A stretch of DNA of 64,000 nt, taken from assembly GCA_040779335.1 (NCBI GenBank), contig JBFONV010000001.1, positions 62,001 through 126,000 on the forward strand, given 5' to 3'. The notes beneath the pieces were generated by a model. That model saw only the letters and a list, made by a program, of their open reading frames with translations. It made no database searches and was not told the DNA's origin. A program made the position numbers and the translations under genes. Below, piece by piece: positions 44,104-52,503 of the stretch; the stretch's first letter is position 1, and every line of letters begins with the position of its first letter. The stretch is from JBFONV01 sp040779335 (GTDB lineage Bacteria > Pseudomonadota > Gammaproteobacteria > Enterobacterales > Alteromonadaceae).

Positions 44104-45120
44104 TTATGCCAGATTTATCGGTGTTTTGTTAGCTTCACCAGCAATTTCTCGTACAAGTTTAGGCATCAAAAATCCGGGCAGAATGGCGAGAAGCTCGGTC
44201 ACTATGTTTATCGCGTCTTGCTCGGCAACATCAAAGTGCGCTGCACCTTGCACGGGATCAAACATATGCAAGTAGTATGGTTGAATACCGATATCAAACA
44301 GGGCTTCACTTAATTGTGCGAGCGTATGTGCGTTATCATTAATATCTTTAAGCAATACGCTTTGATTAAATAGGGGAATTCTTGCTGCGCGCAGCGGCTC
44401 TAGTGCATGTTCAAAATCATCATCAACCTCATTAGGGTGATTAATATGAAAGACAAGTGTGCTTTTTAGTCGTGAACGACTTAATAAATCAGTTAGCGTT
44501 TGTGTAATGCGCTGAGGAATAACCACAGGCAAGCGGGTATGAATGCGCAAACGTTTGACATGATCGATATTTTCAATTTGTTCAATCAGCCAAGCTAAAT
44601 GATCATCACTTGCCATTAAGGGATCTCCGCCACTAAAAATAACCTCATTAATATCGCTATGACGAGTGATGTAGTCTAATGCTGGGTGCCAACGCTCTTT
44701 GTTAGGGCTATTGTCGGCGTAAGGGAAATGGCGGCGAAAACAATACCGACAGTTAATGGCACAACCGGCTTTAACTATCATTAACACTCGGTGTTTATAT
44801 TTGTGCAAAAGTCCTTCAGCGACAGTATCGTGCTCTTCAAGTGGGTCAGAAAAGTATCCATCGGCAGCAATAAATTCATCATTTAAAGGCATTATTTGCT
44901 TTAATAATGGATCGTTAATATTACCTTTTTCCATGCGAGCAATAAATGGTCGAGGAACACGTACGGGGAATAGTTGTCTGGCTTTGAAATGCTGCAAGTA
45001 CTCTTGCGGCTTAATGTTTAGCATTTCTAATAATTTTTTCGGATCTGTAACAACATTTGCTAATTCTTTTTGCCAAGAAGTGTGCAATTTATCGCTGATT
45101 TGGGTTATGATCTGCGGCAT
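44104..45120 (-). CDS. epmB: EF-P beta-lysylation protein EpmB (lysine 2,3-aminomutase)
   Basis: EpmB is a radical-SAM, PLP-dependent aminomutase that turns L-lysine into (R)-beta-lysine for attachment to EF-P by EpmA. The 338-residue protein has the cluster motif 'CAINCRYCFRRHFPY' near residue 115 and 'SGGDPLMASDDHL', and ends with 'REIAGEANKTPINL', like E. coli YjeK. ATG 45120 matches the E. coli N-terminus. A TTG 12 bases upstream is also in frame. It is divergent from efp with only 58 bp between starts. Confidence 0.95.
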   Translation of the reverse strand: MPQIITQISDKLHTSWQKELANVVTDPKKLLEMLNIKPQEYLQHFKARQLFPVRVPRPFIARMEKGNINDPLLKQIMPLNDEFIAADGYFSDPLEEHDTVAEGLLHKYKHRVLMIVKAGCAINCRYCFRRHFPYADNSPNKERWHPALDYITRHSDINEVIFSGGDPLMASDDHLAWLIEQIENIDHVKRLRIHTRLPVVIPQRITQTLTDLLSRSRLKSTLVFHINHPNEVDDDFEHALEPLRAARIPLFNQSVLLKDINDNAHTLAQLSEALFDIGIQPYYLHMFDPVQGAAHFDVAEQDAINIVTELLAILPGFLMPKLVREIAGEANKTPINLA

Positions 45121-45178
45121 TTCTAAATTCAATTTTTAATCTCTGCGTTATCTACGTTAGTTAAAGAGAACAACTATT

Positions 45179-45748
45179 ATGGCTAATTTCAGTACAAACC
45201 AGTTTAAAGCTGGACTTAAAATAATGCTTGACGGCGAACCTTGCAACATTATTGAGAACGAACTTGTTAAACCTGGCAAAGGACAAGCATTCAATCGTGT
45301 AAAAATTCGTAAACTTATTTCCGGTAAAGTATTGGAAAAAACCTTTAAATCGGGTGATTCTGTTGAAGGTGCGGATGTCATGGATACCGAGTTAGCTTAT
45401 TTGTATGCTGATGGTGAATTCTGGCATTTTATGAATAATGAAACCTTTGAGCAAATTGCAGCGGATGAAAAAGCGGTTGCCGATGTGGCCAAATGGTTAG
45501 TAGAAGGTGATGTTTGTACCATTACTTTATGGAATAACTCACCGATTTCGGTAACGCCACCTAACTTTGTTGAAATAGAAATCACCGAAACGGATCCTGG
45601 TTTAAAAGGCGATACCGCCGGAACCGGTGGCAAGCCAGCAACTTTAGCGACAGGTGCGGTAGTTCGCGTTCCTTTATTTGTGCAAATCGGCGAAGTGGTT
45701 AAAGTTGACACTCGCACCGGCGATTACGTTTCTCGTGCCGGTAAATAG
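45179..45748 (+). CDS. efp: Translation elongation factor P
   Basis: A 189-residue factor that rescues ribosomes stalled at polyproline. The modification loop 'VKPGKGQAF' places lysine K34 at the site used for beta-lysylation, consistent with EpmB next door. C-terminal OB domain 'FVQIGEVVKVDTRTGDYVSR' is conserved. It is divergent from epmB across a very short promoter region and closed by a hairpin. EpmA is not in the window. Confidence 0.98.
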   Translation: MANFSTNQFKAGLKIMLDGEPCNIIENELVKPGKGQAFNRVKIRKLISGKVLEKTFKSGDSVEGADVMDTELAYLYADGEFWHFMNNETFEQIAADEKAVADVAKWLVEGDVCTITLWNNSPISVTPPNFVEIEITETDPGLKGDTAGTGGKPATLATGAVVRVPLFVQIGEVVKVDTRTGDYVSRAGK

Positions 45749-45787
45749 TTTATTTTTACACAATATTAATTGACCGTTACAACATGA

Positions 45788-45815
45788 AAGCTCACTAACA
45801 AAGTGGGCTTTTTTT
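45788..45815 (+). terminator. Rho-independent terminator of efp
   Basis: AAGCTCACT (45788-45796) pairs with AGTGGGCTT (45802-45810) over a five-base loop, with a T-run to 45815. Confidence 0.9.
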
Positions 45816-45922
45816 ATGCTGTATTGCAGATTGATATTGAGTATTTTAAAGGAGCTGTAATGTGGTTGGGGTGTTAATTAATTTAGATTGTTAACGGTGC
45901 GCAGTGTGGCAAAGGTGTTTTT

Positions 45923-46384
45923 TTAACTATCATTGTTCATTTTTTTTAAGCTATGCTCGTTGAATATTCTTTTTTCCATATTGGATTGCAGTAACCGTAA
46001 AACATCTTTCGAACTGACAATGCCCACCGGGGAATTATGCTCATTAACGACTGGGATGCATGAAACCTCATGATCATTAAATGTTTTAACAACATCAAAA
46101 ATTGTTGCGTCTTCCTTAACTGCTACTACCTTTCGTGACATTATCTGATGGACGCGTTTATTGAGTGCAGCCAAATCTTTGTTCGTTTCTAGCGGGGTCC
46201 CTAATGTAGTATTGATTGCTTTAAGAAAGTCTCGATCAGAAACAATGCCAACTAGGACTTCATTGTGAACAACTAACAAATGATGAAAATTGACGAGATC
46301 GAAGATGTCCCTTACTGTTTGTAAGGTATCATCCATATTAACGGTCACAGGATCAATATTCATTATTTTTTGGACTTTCATCAT
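45923..46384 (-). CDS. Stand-alone CBS-domain pair protein
   Basis: A 153-residue protein consisting of two CBS domains: 'VQKIMNIDPVTVNMDDTL' to about residue 60, and 'VHQIMSRKVVAVKEDATI' from about 77. Conserved 'VGIVSDRDFL' and 'VGIVSSKDVLRLL' strands end each domain. CBS pairs bind adenosyl ligands such as AMP or ATP and regulate partner proteins. No enzyme or channel is fused here. It follows another CBS-pair gene by 46 bp on the minus strand. Confidence 0.88.
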   Translation of the reverse strand: MMKVQKIMNIDPVTVNMDDTLQTVRDIFDLVNFHHLLVVHNEVLVGIVSDRDFLKAINTTLGTPLETNKDLAALNKRVHQIMSRKVVAVKEDATIFDVVKTFNDHEVSCIPVVNEHNSPVGIVSSKDVLRLLQSNMEKRIFNEHSLKKMNNDS

Positions 46385-46430
46385 TTTTCCTCACTGATAA
46401 CAACAAGCAACAGAATCTATTTTTATACGT

Positions 46431-46853
46431 TCATGTAAATTGAGCTTCACATGCTGACTCACTGTTTAATTGATATTTATTAAGAAAAAATTCAATAATA
46501 TCAACTGATGAAAGAATGCCGACGATGGCCTCATTTTCCGTAACAACAATATGGTGTATTTTTTTATCAATAATCAGTTGAGAGGCTTCTGCGACTGAGG
46601 TACCTGCATACACATCAATAATGTTATGTGAACAGATTTCCCATGCGCGCTCAAACTTAGCATCGCCTTTTTGCAAATGAAATTTAACGATGTCTTGCTC
46701 ACTGATCACACCAAAGCATCGACCGTCAGAGTCTAGAGTTGGAATGAAAGATATATGATTGCTGACGAGCAAAGATTCTATTTTTTCAACTGAATCATCT
46801 ACGTTGGCTACAACAACATTCTTTTGCATGATATCACTGACTAATACATCCAT
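46431..46853 (-). CDS. Stand-alone CBS-domain pair protein
   Basis: A 140-residue protein with two CBS domains, 'VSDIMQKNVVVANVDDSV' first and 'VYAGTSVAEASQLIIDKKI' second. Sequence identity with the neighbouring CBS protein is low, so the two diverged long ago or were joined by chance. ATG 46853 is preferred because GGAG lies 5 bases before it. A GTG 21 bases upstream is also in frame. It is first of a CBS-CBS gene pair divergent from the yadG-yadH operon. Partner unknown. Confidence 0.85.
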   Translation of the reverse strand: MDVLVSDIMQKNVVVANVDDSVEKIESLLVSNHISFIPTLDSDGRCFGVISEQDIVKFHLQKGDAKFERAWEICSHNIIDVYAGTSVAEASQLIIDKKIHHIVVTENEAIVGILSSVDIIEFFLNKYQLNSESACEAQFT

Positions 46854-47142
46854 GAAAACTCCAATTAAATCCACTTTTTTAGTAAAGCATGTTTTTTAAC
46901 GCAATATAAATAATAATGTTTAACATTTAACCAGAGTAAAGTCCAATATGCGTTAAGAATCAACTACAAAGTGGACATAACAATGAATAAGTTAATTGCG
47001 AACAGAGTTTATTATTGCCCAAAAATCCCTCTCGTTCAGTTGTTTATAACTAGTCGTTTAATGGTAAGCTTTATTCGATTTACTATTGAAAAATTGCTGA
47101 TTGCCCATATTAACTTAGCTTCATATAACCAAGGTGCTGCTC

Positions 47143-48081
47143 ATGTCATACGCATTAGAAATTTCTGATTTACGAAAAACTTATAAGGGTGGTTTTACTG
47201 CACTTAAAGGTATTAACTTGACCGTTGAGCAAGGGGATTTTTATGCACTGTTAGGGCCCAATGGCGCTGGAAAATCAACAACTATTGGCGTGATCACATC
47301 CTTAGTTAATAAGACTTCAGGTACGGTAAAGGTTTTTGGGCATAGTATAGACAATGAACTTGAACGGGCTAAAAGTTATTTAGGATTAGTGCCACAGGAG
47401 TTTAACTTCAATCAGTTCGAAACCTTGTTAACGATTTTGGTTAACCAAGCGGGTTATTATGGCGTTGAGCGTAAAGTGGCGTTTGAACGTGCGGAAAAGT
47501 ACTTAAAGCAACTTGATTTGTGGGACAAAAGAAACAATGCCTCACGAATGCTTTCAGGTGGCATGAAACGACGTTTGATGATAGCTCGAGCCTTAATGCA
47601 TGAGCCGCAAGTATTGATACTAGATGAACCAACTGCAGGCGTTGACATAGAATTACGCCGTTCAATGTGGGACTTTTTACGTGAGCTGAACCAGCAAGGT
47701 ATTACCATTATTTTAACGACACATTATCTAGAAGAAGCAGAGATGCTGTGTCGTAACATTGCCATTATCGATAAAGGTAATATTGTAGAGAATACCGATA
47801 TGAAGTCTTTACTCGCTAAATTGGACATAGAAACTTTTATGCTGGATTTAAAACAAGGTGGTCCCGCAGCACAATTAAATGGCTTTAGTTATCGTCAAAC
47901 CGATGATCATACTTTGGAAGTTGATGTGAAAAAATCGCAAACCATTAATCAGGTTTTTGCGCAGCTGACTGAACAAGGTATTGATGTACTGAGTATGCGT
48001 AATAAAAGCAATCGCTTAGAAGAATTATTTGTCGGCCTTATAACTGATAACCAAGTTAATGCTGCACAAGGAGCAAGTTAA
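47143..48081 (+). CDS. yadG: ABC transporter ATP-binding protein, YadG type
   Basis: A 312-residue ATPase. Walker A 'GPNGAGKSTT', signature 'LSGGMKRRLMIAR', Walker B 'VLILDEPTAG' and H-loop 'TTHYLEEAEM' are all present. Sequence is very close to E. coli YadG over its length. ATG 47143 has AAGG eight bases upstream. A GTG three codons earlier is unlikely. Its stop is one base from the yadH start, giving an operon. The transported substrate is unknown. Confidence 0.94.
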   Translation: MSYALEISDLRKTYKGGFTALKGINLTVEQGDFYALLGPNGAGKSTTIGVITSLVNKTSGTVKVFGHSIDNELERAKSYLGLVPQEFNFNQFETLLTILVNQAGYYGVERKVAFERAEKYLKQLDLWDKRNNASRMLSGGMKRRLMIARALMHEPQVLILDEPTAGVDIELRRSMWDFLRELNQQGITIILTTHYLEEAEMLCRNIAIIDKGNIVENTDMKSLLAKLDIETFMLDLKQGGPAAQLNGFSYRQTDDHTLEVDVKKSQTINQVFAQLTEQGIDVLSMRNKSNRLEELFVGLITDNQVNAAQGAS

Positions 48082-48082
48082 T

Positions 48083-48856
48083 ATGTCATCTACTGTCAAT
48101 CGGATTGCCCTGAAAAGTATTTTATACAAAGAAATTCATCGATTTATGCGCATCTGGGTGCAGACTTTAGTGCCACCAGCAATTACCATCAGTTTATATT
48201 TTGTTATTTTTGGTTCTTTAATTGGCTCGCGTATTGGGGATATGGGCGGTTTTGATTATATGTCGTTTATCGTGCCTGGTCTTATTATGATGAGCGTGAT
48301 CACTAATTCCTATTCTAATGTTGCGTCGTCCTTTTTTAGCGCAAAATGGCAGCGTAATGTTGAAGAAATGTTAGTTGCCCCTGTACCCAATTGGGTCATT
48401 GTTGCTGGCTATGTTGGTGGCGGCATGAGCCGCGGTATTTTAGTCGGGGCAATTGTTACATTAATTGCACTGCTTTTTGTCGATATGCAAGTACATAACT
48501 TTTGGATTATTTTGATCACAGTGTGCTTAACGTCGGCGGTATTTTCCTTAGGTGGGCTAATTAACGCGATTTTTGCTGGTAGCTTTGATGACATATCCAT
48601 CATACCGACATTTGTTTTAACTCCATTAACCTATTTGGGTGGAGTTTTTTACTCTATTAGTTTATTACCGGAATTTTGGCAGGGCGTCTCTCAAATTAAT
48701 CCAATTGTTTACATGGTTAATGCGTTTCGTTACGGTTTTTTAGGCATCTCCGATGTTAGCTTAAATGTTGCATTTGCCGTTATCGGTGTCTTTATCGTGA
48801 TCTTGTTTACGACCGCGATGACATTGATCAATAAAGGTATAGGGCTGAGAAGTTAA
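48083..48856 (+). CDS. yadH: ABC-2 type transporter permease, YadH type
   Basis: A 257-residue permease with about six membrane helices. 'KEIHRFMRIWVQTLVPPAIT', 'FIVPGLIMMSVITNSY', 'NVEEMLVAPVP' and 'TPLTYLGGVFYSI' match E. coli YadH nearly residue for residue in these blocks. ATG 48083 has AAGGAG nine bases upstream. A frame from 48059 exists but overlaps yadG. It pairs with YadG, and substrate and direction are not known. Confidence 0.93.
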   Translation: MSSTVNRIALKSILYKEIHRFMRIWVQTLVPPAITISLYFVIFGSLIGSRIGDMGGFDYMSFIVPGLIMMSVITNSYSNVASSFFSAKWQRNVEEMLVAPVPNWVIVAGYVGGGMSRGILVGAIVTLIALLFVDMQVHNFWIILITVCLTSAVFSLGGLINAIFAGSFDDISIIPTFVLTPLTYLGGVFYSISLLPEFWQGVSQINPIVYMVNAFRYGFLGISDVSLNVAFAVIGVFIVILFTTAMTLINKGIGLRS

Positions 48857-48862
48857 GGGAAA

Positions 48863-49555
48863 ATGACCATGAATATAGAGCCTATTGAAGGTGATTCAAA
48901 AGCTATCGTTACCAATCAAACGGGTATACATGAAAAGCTTAGCGAAGTGGTTCATAAACACCTTGGCCATGAGTTTAAAAAACCCTATCAAGCCCATACT
49001 CAAGAAGCGTTTGCGCAAATTAATGATATTGTGCAATCGTTTGAGGGGGAAATTATATTAGATGCCTGTTGCGGTGTTGGTCAAAGTACGCGTATTTTAG
49101 CTCAGCGTAACCCCAATGCACTAGTGATCGGTGTCGACAAATCGGCTAATCGCATTAATCGCAATGTTGAAGATCATTGGCAGGTCGATAATTATCATCT
49201 GATCCGCGCAGATCTTAATGACTTTTATCGTTTAGTGAAAGCGGCCAATTGGCCAGTAACTAAGCACTATGTTTTATACCCCAATCCATGGCCGAAATCG
49301 AAGCATTTGCAAAGACGTTGGCATGGAAGTGCTGTTTTTCCTCAGATGATCGCCATAGGTCAGCAAATGATCCTGCGCAGTAATTGGCTGTTGTACTTAC
49401 AAGAGTTTCTTTTCGCTATAGAAATTGCAGGTTATCAAGGAAAAATTACCGAAGTTACGCATGTTGGTGACGATACTCCGTTGACACCATTTGAAGCCAA
49501 ATATCAAGCGAGTGGCCAGAAATGTTGGCAGTTACTAGTTGAGTTAAAGGCGTAA
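48863..49555 (+). CDS. TrmB-like class I SAM-dependent methyltransferase
   Basis: A 230-residue protein. SAM motif I is 'ILDACCGVGQSTRILA' near residue 72. 'YPNPWPKSKHLQRRWHG' near 140 resembles the PDPWPK-rich motif of tRNA m7G46 methyltransferase TrmB, and 'TPFEAKYQASGQKCWQL' resembles its C-terminus. It diverges from true TrmB elsewhere, including D-to-N in the 'PDPWPK' motif, so it may be a paralog of different specificity. It begins 6 bp after yadH on the same strand and may be co-transcribed with it. Confidence 0.72.
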   Translation: MTMNIEPIEGDSKAIVTNQTGIHEKLSEVVHKHLGHEFKKPYQAHTQEAFAQINDIVQSFEGEIILDACCGVGQSTRILAQRNPNALVIGVDKSANRINRNVEDHWQVDNYHLIRADLNDFYRLVKAANWPVTKHYVLYPNPWPKSKHLQRRWHGSAVFPQMIAIGQQMILRSNWLLYLQEFLFAIEIAGYQGKITEVTHVGDDTPLTPFEAKYQASGQKCWQLLVELKA

Positions 49556-49741
49556 CGCCAGCCACCTTTAACTTATAAGCTTAGCCCGTTTTATTTAGTA
49601 ATTTTGTTCGTTATTTAGTGATTTTGACCAAATTTATCAACAAATATTGGTTTTTATATAATTAAACTCTTTTAAATCAACATTTTATTTTTGGCGCGAA
49701 ACTTGATTGTTAATGAACAAGTTTGGTTAGAGGATAATATT
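49556..49741. other. Intergenic region with tandem repeat and inverted repeat
   Basis: Part of the 392 bp gap between the methyltransferase and panP. It has a 16 bp near-perfect direct repeat (49591-49606 and 49611-49626, one mismatch) and an inverted repeat AAACTTG...CAAGTTT at 49699-49724. Downstream of them lies a possible 31-residue membrane protein. Confidence 0.45.
49699..49724. promoter_or_regulatory. Inverted repeat AAACTTG-N12-CAAGTTT
   Basis: Perfect 7 bp arms (49699-49705, 49718-49724) just upstream of the ribosome site of the 31-residue ORF. Candidate operator or leader structure. Confidence 0.35.
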
Positions 49742-49837
49742 ATGACGGGCAATATTAAACGAAAAGTGTTTTTGATCTCTTTTAGTGGCATTGTGCTGAT
49801 GGAAGTGGCGTTATTTTATTTCGCAACGTTGGTTTAA
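49742..49837 (+). CDS. Predicted 31-residue single-helix membrane protein
   Basis: A short frame from ATG 49742 to TAA 49835-49837. A good ribosome site (GAGGA, about 8 bases before ATG) precedes it. The peptide has a basic start (about residues 5-8), then one hydrophobic helix ('VFLISFSGIVLMEVALFYFA'), the pattern of small bacterial membrane peptides. I do not recognise it. It is 110 bp before panP and on the same strand, but a separate transcript is equally likely. Confidence 0.5.
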   Translation: MTGNIKRKVFLISFSGIVLMEVALFYFATLV

Positions 49838-49947
49838 TAGAACAGTTTACAGCGAAAAATGCGAGACATTTGCGCTAATATTTATTACAGTGCCGCATCA
49901 TTAACGAGCAAGCTTGCTTGTGAATAAATAGTTATCAATGGTACGGT

Positions 49948-51582
49948 ATGACAGCTGGTAAACGCACGGCAAAGGCGACTCAAGAGTCACTTCATCGCAT
50001 ATTTACAATTCCTGAAGCACCCGATTCAACTTTAGGTATTATTGAAAAAAATATCTCACAAAATCTGCGAGGGTTTTTAGGTGAGCATATTGTTGCCACA
50101 GAAAAAGCATTAACCGATATAGAACGCGATTTTGCTCAATCTAAGATCCCAGAGCAACCCTCATTTGTCTCCGACCATATGCAACACTTGCTAGATAAAT
50201 TAGTGTCGCAATCTGTTCATACTTCAAGCCCCAGCTTTATTGGTCATATGACCTCGGCTTTACCGCATTTTATATTACCTTTATCAACGTTAATGGTCGG
50301 CTTAAACCAGAATTTGGTTAAAGTTGAAACCTCTAAGGCATTTACTCCTTTAGAGCGTCAGGTTTTGGGGATGTTGCATCGTTTGGTTTACCAAGAAGAG
50401 GATTGTTTTTATCAGCAGTGGATGCACAGCGCCGAGCACTCTCTAGGGGCCTTTTGTTCGGGTGGAACAATTGCCAATATCACTGCATTGTGGGTTGCAC
50501 GTAATAACTTGCTTAAAGCTGACGGGGCCTTTAAAGGTGTGGCGCGCGAAGGGGTATATCAGGCGCTTAAACATTATGGTTATGAAGGTTTAGCGATATT
50601 AGTGTCGGAACGCGGGCATTACTCATTAAAGAAATCTGCTGATGTGCTTGGCATTGGTCAAGACAATGTCATTGCAATTCCTACCGATGAATTTAATCGT
50701 ATAGACTGTGAAAAATTAGCGGCTCGCTGTCAGCAATTATCTGCTCAAAATATCAAAATCATGTCGATTGTTGGCGTGGCGGGTACGACAGAAACTGGCA
50801 ATATTGATCCCTTAGATAGACTGGCTGATATTGCTAAGCAATATCAATGTCATTTTCATGTTGATGCTGCCTGGGGCGGGGCGACGTTATTGTCTGAAAA
50901 ATATCGTCCGTTATTAAAAGGGATAGAGCGTGCGGATTCGGTAACGATAGACGCACATAAACAGATGTATGTGCCCATGGGGGCGGGTCTAGTGGTCTTT
51001 AAAAGTCCAGCCTCTGTTGCCGCGATTGAGCATCATGCAGAGTATATCTTGCGTAAAGGTTCTAAAGACTTAGGGAGTCATACCTTAGAAGGGTCCCGCT
51101 CAGGAATGGCAATGCTAGTATATTCTAGTTTGCATATTATTAGTCGGCCGGGCTATGAAATGTTGATCAATCAAGGTATTGATAAAGCACATTATTTTTC
51201 TGATTTAATCGCAGCGCACCCGGATTTTGAATTGATCACTAAGCCAGAGTTGTGCTTGCTAACTTATCGCTATGTGCCAAAAGTGGTGCAAACATATTTA
51301 TCAACAGCAACAAACGAACAACAAGGGCAAATGAATGAGTTACTTGATCAACTGACTCAGTTCATTCAAAAACGCCAGCGTGAAAACGGTAAGTCATTTG
51401 TCTCTAGAACACGTATAGAAGTTGCTCGTTATCAAAATACCAAGGTACTAGTCTTTAGAGTGGTATTGGCTAATCCGTTAACGACTAACGAAATTTTATC
51501 GGAAGTATTAGCCGAACAATGCGAATTAGCGCAAGAAAGTCAGCAACATTTACCACAGCTATTGGCTTTGATTGATCAATAA
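49948..51582 (+). CDS. panP: Pyridoxal-dependent aspartate 1-decarboxylase PanP
   Basis: PanP decarboxylates L-aspartate to beta-alanine for pantothenate, replacing pyruvoyl PanD in Vibrio and other marine gammaproteobacteria. The 544-residue protein is a group II PLP decarboxylase: 'FCSGGTIANITALW' near residue 170, 'FHVDAAWGGATL' near 305 and the PLP lysine in 'TIDAHKQMYVPMG' near 345. 'SPSFIGHMTSALPHF' near residue 95 is characteristic of the family. It converges on panC and panB, so three genes of the pathway meet here. Start ATG 49948 is weakly supported by a ribosome site. Confidence 0.93.
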   Translation: MTAGKRTAKATQESLHRIFTIPEAPDSTLGIIEKNISQNLRGFLGEHIVATEKALTDIERDFAQSKIPEQPSFVSDHMQHLLDKLVSQSVHTSSPSFIGHMTSALPHFILPLSTLMVGLNQNLVKVETSKAFTPLERQVLGMLHRLVYQEEDCFYQQWMHSAEHSLGAFCSGGTIANITALWVARNNLLKADGAFKGVAREGVYQALKHYGYEGLAILVSERGHYSLKKSADVLGIGQDNVIAIPTDEFNRIDCEKLAARCQQLSAQNIKIMSIVGVAGTTETGNIDPLDRLADIAKQYQCHFHVDAAWGGATLLSEKYRPLLKGIERADSVTIDAHKQMYVPMGAGLVVFKSPASVAAIEHHAEYILRKGSKDLGSHTLEGSRSGMAMLVYSSLHIISRPGYEMLINQGIDKAHYFSDLIAAHPDFELITKPELCLLTYRYVPKVVQTYLSTATNEQQGQMNELLDQLTQFIQKRQRENGKSFVSRTRIEVARYQNTKVLVFRVVLANPLTTNEILSEVLAEQCELAQESQQHLPQLLALIDQ

Positions 51583-51597
51583 AGAATAGGGAAGTTA

Positions 51598-51623
51598 AAC
51601 TGGCTGAATATTTTCAGCCAGTT
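51598..51623. terminator. Hairpin between convergent panP and panC
   Basis: AACTGGCTGA (51598-51607) and TCAGCCAGTT (51614-51623) pair perfectly over six bases. T-runs on both sides are short, so it is a moderate bidirectional terminator. Confidence 0.6.
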
Positions 51624-51637
51624 TGAGTCGTCGCGGC

Positions 51638-52483
51638 TTATAAGCTGACTTGTATATTGTCAATTAATCGCGCTTTACCACAAAATGCCGATCCTAATAT
51701 AACAAGTTCTTTATCATCCGCGGTGGCAGGTTGTAAGGTGCGAGCATGGCATATATTAAGATAGTCCGTATTTAGCCCTGCTTGATTAATTTTATTGGTG
51801 GCTTGCTGTGCCAATTCAAGGAAGTTCTTATTGCTTTTTACTTGTTCGGCCAGCCATTCTAAGCTTTGATATAATACTGCCGCTGTTGCGGTTTCTTCAG
51901 CGGTTAAATAGCCATTACGAGAGCTTAAAGCTAAGCCAGATTCTGCTCGAATGATCTCAACGGGGACAATTTCAATCGGTAACGATAAATCATCAACCAT
52001 GGTTTGGATCACCTGCAGTTGCTGATAATCTTTTGAGCCAAAACAAGCTATATCGGGCTGAACTAAATTAAACAGTTTACACACTATGGTGGCCACACCT
52101 CGAAAATGTCCTGGTCGGCTTTTACCGCAGTGGATATCGGAAATATTCGGCACTTCAACATAGGTATTTTGTTTAAAACCTTGCGGGTAGATAACCTCTG
52201 ATGTTGGCATGAACAACAAACTGGTATTTGCTTCAGATAATTTGATTTTATCCTCGGCTAAAGTTTTTGGGTAATTATCAATATCTTCGCTTAAGCCAAA
52301 TTGCATTGGATTAACAAAAATACTGACGACCACTTTATCCGCCCGTTTTTGTGCTTCAGTGACTAACGCCATATGACCAGCATGCAAGTTTCCCATAGTA
52401 GGAACAAAGGCTATGGTTAAGCCTTGCTGTCGCCATTCTTTAACTTGTTGACGCAACGGAAGAATATCGCTAATTATTTTCAT
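51638..52483 (-). CDS. panC: Pantothenate synthetase
   Basis: PanC condenses pantoate with beta-alanine, using ATP, to give pantothenate. The 281-residue protein has 'FVPTMGNLHAGHMALV' near residue 26 (nucleotidyltransferase HxGH), 'FVNPMQFG', 'GKSRPGHFRGVATIV' near 142 and 'SSRNGYL' near 195. It lies 20 bp after panB on the minus strand and faces panP, whose product is its substrate. Confidence 0.97.
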   Translation of the reverse strand: MKIISDILPLRQQVKEWRQQGLTIAFVPTMGNLHAGHMALVTEAQKRADKVVVSIFVNPMQFGLSEDIDNYPKTLAEDKIKLSEANTSLLFMPTSEVIYPQGFKQNTYVEVPNISDIHCGKSRPGHFRGVATIVCKLFNLVQPDIACFGSKDYQQLQVIQTMVDDLSLPIEIVPVEIIRAESGLALSSRNGYLTAEETATAAVLYQSLEWLAEQVKSNKNFLELAQQATNKINQAGLNTDYLNICHARTLQPATADDKELVILGSAFCGKARLIDNIQVSL

Positions 52484-52503
52484 CTGGGATTGTTTGATCT
52501 TGT

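Noticed and set aside
46971..47168. 65-codon plus-strand frame overlapping the yadG start
   Set aside because: No ribosome site, overlaps yadG in a different phase, and has no recognisable content.
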